A stretch of DNA of 11,483 nt from an uncultured Rhodobiaceae bacterium (GTDB lineage: Bacteria > Pseudomonadota > Alphaproteobacteria > RS24): NCBI GenBank assembly GCA_913020275.1, contig CAJWBV010000010.1, positions 1 through 11,483 of the forward strand, in the 5' to 3' direction. Each line of letters begins with the position of its first letter. Position 1 is the first letter of the stretch. This document shows positions 7,830-11,483 of this stretch, one piece after another. A program made the position numbers and the translations under genes. The notes beneath the pieces are model-generated. The model had not been told where the DNA came from and did no database searches. It saw only the letters and a list, made by a program, of their open reading frames with translations.

Positions 7830-8540
7830 TCAAGCGGGTGTTTCGTCCTCAGCAGCCTCATCGCCGTCGGTTCCAGCGACTGCTTCTTCCGTTTCAGACT
7901 CCGCAGATGCTCTGCTTGCGGTTTCAGCCGCAATTTCATCACCGGCCTCTTCCTCTGCCCCTTCTTCTGCGTCGTCACTCAACTCAACTTCCACGCCCTC
8001 GTCGAAAATTTCTTCGACATCCGGCGTGATTTCGTCCGTCTCAGCTTGTTGTTCCGCCGTTACATCTTCACCGGCAGCTTGGCGCCCGGCCTCTTCTTCG
8101 GTGCGTGCCACATTCACAACCACCGTGCTGGTCACCTCAGGGTGCAATGTCACGCTGACATTGTGCAGGCCCAGATTTTTAATTGGCATTTCAAGCGAGA
8201 TTTGATTGCGCTCGACGCTGAAACCCTCGTCCGACAATTGGCTTGCGATATCGCGCGAGGTGACTGAACCGTAAAGCTGGCCGGTATCGCCGGATTGCCG
8301 GATAATGACGAATGTCTGCTCGTTCAGTTTGGCATGAACGGCCTCGGCATCGTTTTTGCGCTCCAAATTGCGCGCCTCCAGTTGCGCGCGCTCGTTTTCA
8401 AAGCGTTCCAGATTCGCTTTATTGGCGCGCAATGCCTTGCCCTGCGGCAATAGGAAATTGCGGGCGTAACCGTCTTTGACGTTTACAACATCGCCCATTT
8501 GTCCAAGTTTGGATACACGCTCCAATAATACGACCTGCAT
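7830..8540 (-). CDS. rplI: Large-subunit ribosomal protein L9 with long acidic tail
   Basis: A 236-residue protein. Residues 1-146 are complete L9: the N-terminal 23S-binding domain ([19 protein letters not shown], then [13 protein letters not shown]), the connecting helix, and the C-terminal domain with [12 protein letters not shown] (88-99) and [15 protein letters not shown]9 is normally about 150 residues, up to about 190-200 in alphaproteobacteria. Here about 90 more residues (147-236) follow, with 36 Asp/Glu and only 2 basic residues. The reading frame stays open with matching codon use up to a normal stop just before the terminator, so this is not an obvious frameshift artefact. I chose the ATG giving MQVVLLE; GAGGAG lies upstream with 8 bases of spacing, and a GTG directly before the ATG is an alternative. 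The ATG shares one base with the DUF2232 stop (TGATG). Confidence 0.97.
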   Translation of the reverse strand: MQVVLLERVSKLGQMGDVVNVKDGYARNFLLPQGKALRANKANLERFENERAQLEARNLERKNDAEAVHAKLNEQTFVIIRQSGDTGQLYGSVTSRDIASQLSDEGFSVERNQISLEMPIKNLGLHNVSVTLHPEVTSTVVVNVARTEEEAGRQAAGEDVTAEQQAETDEITPDVEEIFDEGVEVELSDDAEEGAEEEAGDEIAAETASRASAESETEEAVAGTDGDEAAEDETPA

Positions 8541-9472
8541 CACCTGTTCTCCTCATCATCGTCTGATTTCGGCGGCTGTGTGGGCGCGCGACGTAAATTG
8601 AGCCGAGACTCAAGCAGACCGAGCAAACTGATCGGTACGATCACCCATGCCATCACAAAAATCAGGAAATAAAGCCCCGCCAGAAACCAGACACGACCAT
8701 TCCAGGAGCGGGAAATAGCATGAATAACCGCCAAACCCAACAGAAAATATGCGCCTATGAGAATCGCTGCAAATACAGCCGATAGCGTGGCCGGCCAGTC
8801 ACTTGCGACCCACGCGCCCAATAGCGAAAGACCCAGCGCAAAATCGAACCAAATCGGCATTTTCAACCGGTCATGCGTTTCGGCGGGGCGCAGATTATTG
8901 CCGCCGTATTGGGCAAGCGCTTGGGCGCATTGCAGCGTGCCCAGCAAAATAAGCGGCCAGGTGGCAAACCCCGTTATCAGAATAATATTGGCGACACCCA
9001 AAAGATTTGTGTCGGTGCCATAAACTGTGCGGATCAATTCGGAAACTTGCGGTGCGTTTTGCAGGCTTTGGGCAAACATGCCGGGAAGCCCTTGGGGAAC
9101 ATCGGCATTGACCAAAAAAATGAGAGCCGCCAGCGCCGCACTGATAATGACCGCCTGCAAAATAATCTGCGCAGCGGGGTAAAACTCATAATCCGTGTCG
9201 AGGCTTTGTCGGCGCGATAGCAGTGCCAGACGAATGAGCCATAAAATCGGCACACCAAAGCTGATAATGAAACTGAGCGCCGTGCCGGAGCCGGCCAGCG
9301 CGCCCAATAAAACAGAGGCCAAACCAGCCGTCAACGCGGCCGCCGTCAGTCCCATGGTCAGCCCGATATAGGCTATTGGCAGAGCCGCAAAAGGCAAAGT
9401 AACAAGCGCGACAAGCAGACCGCAGGTAAAAACGGCTGCAAAAGAGACCCTGAGAGCCTTGGCTTGTGTCAT
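8540..9472 (-). CDS. DUF2232 (YybS-like) integral membrane protein of unknown function
   Basis: A 310-residue very hydrophobic protein with about eight predicted membrane segments (near 8-30, 33-60, 64-85, 100-122, 157-182, 209-225, 229-255, 260-287) and a charged C-terminal tail rich in Asp/Glu after LESRLNLRR. The placement between rpsR and rplI, the length and the ending match the DUF2232 family as I know it; no enzymatic motif is visible. B. subtilis YybS, of similar length, sits in yybS-gdpP-rplI-dnaC, so the link to rplI and the replicative helicase recurs in Firmicutes. The role is unknown. The start has a good GAGGTGG site 5 bases upstream. It lies 32 bases after rpsR and runs into rplI with a one-base overlap, so it is expressed as part of the ribosomal operon. 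Confidence 0.85.
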   Translation of the reverse strand: MTQAKALRVSFAAVFTCGLLVALVTLPFAALPIAYIGLTMGLTAAALTAGLASVLLGALAGSGTALSFIISFGVPILWLIRLALLSRRQSLDTDYEFYPAAQIILQAVIISAALAALIFLVNADVPQGLPGMFAQSLQNAPQVSELIRTVYGTDTNLLGVANIILITGFATWPLILLGTLQCAQALAQYGGNNLRPAETHDRLKMPIWFDFALGLSLLGAWVASDWPATLSAVFAAILIGAYFLLGLAVIHAISRSWNGRVWFLAGLYFLIFVMAWVIVPISLLGLLESRLNLRRAPTQPPKSDDDEENR

Positions 9473-9504
9473 GTCACCACCTCGTGCGGCGGAAAACTGT
9501 CGAC

Positions 9505-9741
9505 TTATTGATCGACAGCGTAAGGCATCAGCGCGAGATAGCGCGCGCGCTTAATGGCGCGGGCCAGTTCGCGCTGTTTTTTTGCAGAAACAGCGGTAAT
9601 GCGGCGCGGCACAATTTTGCCCCGCTCGGAAACATAGCGTTGCAGCAGGCGCGTGTCTTTATAGTCAATAACCGGCGCATTTGCCCCTGAAAACGGGCAG
9701 GATTTGCGGCGGCGACCGAATGGGCGGCGTCCCTGGCTCAT
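9505..9741 (-). CDS. rpsR: Small-subunit ribosomal protein S18
   Basis: A 78-residue basic protein of normal length that binds S6 in the platform of the 30S subunit. Recognisable stretches are RRKSCPFSG near the N-terminus, [39 protein letters not shown] and the C-terminal [10 protein letters not shown]. The ATG overlaps the rpsF stop as ATGA, fitting the equal production of the two partner proteins. Confidence 0.98.
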   Translation of the reverse strand: MSQGRRPFGRRRKSCPFSGANAPVIDYKDTRLLQRYVSERGKIVPRRITAVSAKKQRELARAIKRARYLALMPYAVDQ

Positions 9742-10118
9742 GAGCGGGCTCCCTCTTCTGGATTGGCGTCACGGCGCGGACGGCGCTCGTCACGGTTTTT
9801 ATTGCGCAGTTGGACGGATTCTTCGGTTTCATGCTCATCGACCCGCAATGTCATGAATCGAATAATATCGTCGTTCAGGCTAATGCGGCGCTCCATTTCC
9901 GCAATCGCGCTATGTTCGGCATCAATATTCAGCAGTGAATAGTGCCCTTTCCGGTTCTTTTTGACCCGGTAAGCAAGCGATTTGATGCCCCAATATTCCT
10001 GCTTGGTGATTTTTCCGCCATTTTCTTCCAAAACGGCGGTAATCATATCAGTCAGACCTTCGACCTGTTGGGACGAAATATCCTGACGCGCTATGAAAAC
10101 ATGCTCGTATAGAGCCAT
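9738..10118 (-). CDS. rpsF: Small-subunit ribosomal protein S6
   Basis: A 126-residue protein, partner of S18. Family stretches are [51 protein letters not shown] and [15 protein letters not shown]. The last 25 residues form a charged, Arg-rich tail ([13 protein letters not shown]), common in alphaproteobacterial S6. The start is set by AAGGAGAGAGG directly upstream. A longer in-frame reading to 10301 adds 61 residues with no S6 similarity and is taken to be leader sequence. It is the first gene of the rpsF-rpsR-DUF2232-rplI operon. In many bacteria the S6:S18 complex binds the leader of this mRNA and represses it. Confidence 0.98.
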   Translation of the reverse strand: MALYEHVFIARQDISSQQVEGLTDMITAVLEENGGKITKQEYWGIKSLAYRVKKNRKGHYSLLNIDAEHSAIAEMERRISLNDDIIRFMTLRVDEHETEESVQLRNKNRDERRPRRDANPEEGARS

Positions 10119-10123
10119 AACCT

Positions 10124-10168
10124 CTCTCCTTGTCTTATCGGCGCCGAGCCCCTGGCGAGCCCGGAGAG
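10124..10168 (-). promoter_or_regulatory. rpsF leader element that could sequester the Shine-Dalgarno
   Basis: CUCUCC (minus 10168-10163) is exactly complementary to GGAGAG (10129-10124), the core of the rpsF ribosome site. Between them, and overlapping by two bases, CCGGGCUC (10164-10157) can pair with GGGCUCGG (10151-10144) around the loop GCCAG; this makes 8 bp, two of them G-U. The two pairings compete at the CC, so the leader may switch between open and closed forms. Known S6:S18 autoregulatory motifs carry a CCG; one is present at 10164-10162, but I cannot show that the fold matches the published consensus. Confidence 0.4.
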
Positions 10169-10273
10169 GCCCACAAGTAACGCGAGAGCGGAGACACAGG
10201 ATCCCGGCAAAAACCTGTCCGTCACCACGACAGACGATCCGTTCAGCCCCCAGCCGAATTTCAATCATGGCTC

Positions 10274-10281
10274 GTGTACAC
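10274..10281. repeat. 8-bp perfect palindrome GTGTACAC
   Basis: A self-complementary octamer in the divergent control region, 14 bases before the candidate fabD -35. It could be half of an operator, but an 8-bp palindrome can occur by chance and no protein can be named. Confidence 0.3.
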
Positions 10282-10292
10282 CGATAACAAAT

Positions 10293-10316
10293 GCTTGGCA
10301 AGCCCCCAAGCGGGCT
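10293..10316. repeat. Overlapping inverted repeats in the fabD promoter region
   Basis: Three pairings share the same 24 bases: GCTTG/CAAGC (10293-10297 with 10299-10303), GCTTGG/CCAAGC (10293-10298 with 10306-10311) and AGCCC/GGGCT (10301-10305 with 10312-10316). No T run follows on either strand, so this is not a terminator. It overlaps the spacer of the candidate fabD promoter and may be an operator or an RNA structure. Confidence 0.4.
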
Positions 10317-10323
10317 GTAAAGA
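10295..10323 (+). promoter_or_regulatory. Candidate sigma-70 type promoter for fabD-fabG
   Basis: TTGGCA (10295-10300; five of six bases match TTGACA) is followed after exactly 17 bases by TAAAGA (10318-10323), a weak -10. A transcript would start near 10330 and leave a leader of about 50 bases ending in the GGGAGG ribosome site. The spacing is good and the -10 poor. Confidence 0.35.
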
Positions 10324-10380
10324 CTTAGGCCAGAGATCGAGCAATGGGCATAAGCCTGTTTTGCCAGTTGGGAGGTTTAC

Positions 10381-11331
10381 ATGAAACGCGGATTTGTTTT
10401 TCCGGGACAGGGAAGCCAGGCTGTTGGCATGGGGCGTGCGCTGGCCGAGGAATTTGGCGAAGCCCGTGCTGTTTTCGCCGCCGTCGATGACGCGCTTGAT
10501 CAAAAATTGTCCCAACTTATGTGGGACGGGCCGGAAAGCGAGCTGACGCTCACCGAAAACGCCCAACCTGCGTTGATGGCCGTTTCAATGGCGGTGGTCA
10601 CGGTTCTGGCCGAAAATGGCGTGAAATTGTCTGAAAACGCGGCCTATGTTGCCGGTCACAGCCTAGGCGAATATTCCGCGCTCACGGCCAGCGGCGCGCT
10701 GGAGCTTGAAGATGCGGCGCGCCTGTTGAAATTGCGCGGTCAGGCCATGCAACGTGCGGTTCCTGTGGGGGTTGGTGCAATGGCGGCGCTGTTGGGGCTT
10801 GATTTTGAGGCGGTTGTCGAAGTGGCCGAAGAAGCCGGGCAGGGCGAAGAAATTTGCGCCGCGGCGAATGATAATGCGGTCGGACAGGTTGTTGTGTCGG
10901 GCCATGTGGCAGCGGTAGCGCGCGCGATTGATTTGGCCAAGGAACGTGGTGCCAAACGCGCCATGGAACTGCCCGTCAGTGCGCCGTTTCACTGTTCTCT
11001 GATGCAACCGGCGGCAGATGAAATGCAGGCCGCGCTTGCCGAAACGAAAATTTCCGCACCCGCCGTGCCCGTTATCGCCAATGTGTGTGCGGTACCGGTG
11101 AGTGATCCGGAAGAAATTCGCCAATTGCTGGTCGAGCAAATCACGGCGCGCGTACGCTGGCGCGAATCAATGATCTGGCTTGCTGATAATGATGCCGGCA
11201 ATCTCGTCGAGCTTGGTAATGGCAAGGTGCTGGCAACCATGGCGCGGCGCATCGACCCGCGCCTGGCAGCGACGGCCCTGTCGACACCAGATGATATTCG
11301 CACCTATCTGGAAGAAACCCAAGGAGACTGA
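10381..11331 (+). CDS. fabD: Malonyl-CoA:ACP transacylase FabD
   Basis: A 316-residue enzyme that moves malonyl from CoA to acyl carrier protein, supplying extender units for fatty-acid synthesis in the cytoplasm. Key features are GQGSQ (9-13, oxyanion-side Gln11), the nucleophile Ser94 in GHSLGEYSAL, Arg119 in KLRGQAMQ (which binds the malonyl carboxylate), and the catalytic His204 in LPVSAPFHCSLM. The C-terminal LVELGNGKVLATMARRI is also typical. The length is normal. The start is fixed by GGGAGG five bases upstream of the ATG. It is transcribed away from rpsF, and fabG follows after a single base, so the two are co-transcribed. Confidence 0.98.
   Translation: MKRGFVFPGQGSQAVGMGRALAEEFGEARAVFAAVDDALDQKLSQLMWDGPESELTLTENAQPALMAVSMAVVTVLAENGVKLSENAAYVAGHSLGEYSALTASGALELEDAARLLKLRGQAMQRAVPVGVGAMAALLGLDFEAVVEVAEEAGQGEEICAAANDNAVGQVVVSGHVAAVARAIDLAKERGAKRAMELPVSAPFHCSLMQPAADEMQAALAETKISAPAVPVIANVCAVPVSDPEEIRQLLVEQITARVRWRESMIWLADNDAGNLVELGNGKVLATMARRIDPRLAATALSTPDDIRTYLEETQGD
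11321..11326 (+). promoter_or_regulatory. Ribosome binding site of fabG inside fabD
   Basis: AAGGAG near the end of fabD lies six bases before the fabG ATG at 11333. The site sits inside the fabD coding sequence and supports this fabG start. Confidence 0.8.
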
Positions 11332-11332
11332 A

Positions 11333-11483
11333 ATGTTTGATCTAAGCGGCAAAACAGCGTTGGTGACAGGTGCGTCGGGGGGAATCGGGCAGGACATTGC
11401 GCGCTGTCTGCATGGAGCGGGTGCGCGTGTGGGGCTTGCCGGCACGCGCGAAAATGTTTTGCAGGAACTGGCGGATGAACTGG
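11333..11483 (+). CDS. fabG: 3-oxoacyl-ACP reductase FabG (5' part only, cut by window edge)
   Basis: Only the first 50 codons are present. The product begins MFDLSGKTALVTGASGGIGQ, a classical short-chain dehydrogenase N-terminus with the dinucleotide-binding TGxxxGIG motif at residues 12-19. The GTR segment after the second strand fits the NADPH preference of FabG. FabG reduces beta-ketoacyl-ACP in fatty-acid elongation. The SDR fold alone does not prove FabG, but the position one base after fabD makes it the usual fabD-fabG-acpP-fabF order. The catalytic Ser-Tyr-Lys lie beyond the window. Confidence 0.94.
   Translation, partial: MFDLSGKTALVTGASGGIGQDIARCLHGAGARVGLAGTRENVLQELADEL

Larger units (their letters stand above)
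10119..10380. other. Divergent intergenic region between rpsF and fabD
   Basis: 262 bases without a convincing gene. From left to right it holds the rpsF ribosome site and leader structure (to 10168), a stretch without clear signals (10169-10244), an AGCCCCCA copy (10245-10252), the palindrome GTGTACAC (10274-10281), a cluster of overlapping inverted repeats containing a second AGCCCCCA (10293-10316), a candidate fabD promoter, and the fabD ribosome site GGGAGG five bases before its ATG. Short ORFs here have no recognisable family features. I could not place a convincing rpsF promoter. Confidence 0.7.

Noticed and set aside
7647..8267. Plus-strand open frames opposite dnaB/rplI, including a Ser-rich one at 7750-8205
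   Set aside because: The Ser-rich product is what the Glu/Asp/Ala codons of the L9 tail give when read antisense. These frames also cross the terminator and lack start signals.
10119..10301. In-frame extension of rpsF by 61 codons
   Set aside because: It contains the strong AAGGAGAGAGG ribosome site and leader structure, has no S6 similarity, and the internal ATG gives a normal S6 N-terminus.
10261..10566. Minus-strand open frame overlapping the start of fabD
   Set aside because: Its coding part is mostly antisense to fabD, which has a complete set of catalytic motifs, and it shows no family features.
1..11483. Mobile elements, phage genes, defence systems, CRISPR arrays, tRNA or rRNA genes
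   Set aside because: Read on both strands, every stretch is accounted for by conserved housekeeping genes or short spacers. No repeat-spacer array, transposase motif or tRNA-like cloverleaf was recognised.

Overview
The window is a stretch of conserved chromosomal housekeeping genes from an alphaproteobacterium. Three things point there: the moderately GC-rich sequence; the gene order rpsF-rpsR-DUF2232-rplI / dnaB-alr-mlaE-mlaF-radA-cvpA-purF, with fabD-fabG divergent; and clade-typical details such as a DnaB insert after Walker A, a long S6 tail and the CvpA C-terminal motif. A genus cannot be named from the sequence alone. No mobile element, phage gene, CRISPR array, tRNA or rRNA was seen.

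Layout. Positions 1-10118 hold eleven genes, all on the minus strand, which read from right to left. The first block is rpsF, rpsR, a DUF2232 membrane protein and rplI (10118 down to 7830). It closes with a strong rho-independent terminator at 7767-7805. The second block is dnaB, alr, mlaE, mlaF, radA, cvpA and purF (7730 down to the left edge, where purF is cut). Six junctions among these genes share bases as ATGA, TGATG or an 8-base overlap, so each block looks like one translationally coupled operon. Positions 10119-10380 are a 262-base divergent control region. On the plus strand, fabD (10381-11331) and the first 50 codons of fabG (11333 to the right edge) begin the fatty-acid synthesis operon.

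Functions. The first block supplies three ribosomal proteins and an uncharacterised membrane protein. The second joins the replicative helicase, a peptidoglycan precursor enzyme (D-alanine), the core of a phospholipid ABC transporter, a recombination helicase (RadA), a CvpA-family membrane protein and the first enzyme of purine synthesis. The divergent operon supplies malonyl-ACP and the beta-ketoacyl-ACP reductase. The common theme is growth: translation, replication, envelope and nucleotide supply.

No new multi-gene system is evident. The points worth a second look are a 90-residue strongly acidic tail on ribosomal protein L9, the uncharacterised DUF2232 protein inside a ribosomal operon, a possible Shine-Dalgarno-sequestering structure in the rpsF leader, and the very short space in which dnaB must find a promoter right after a terminator.
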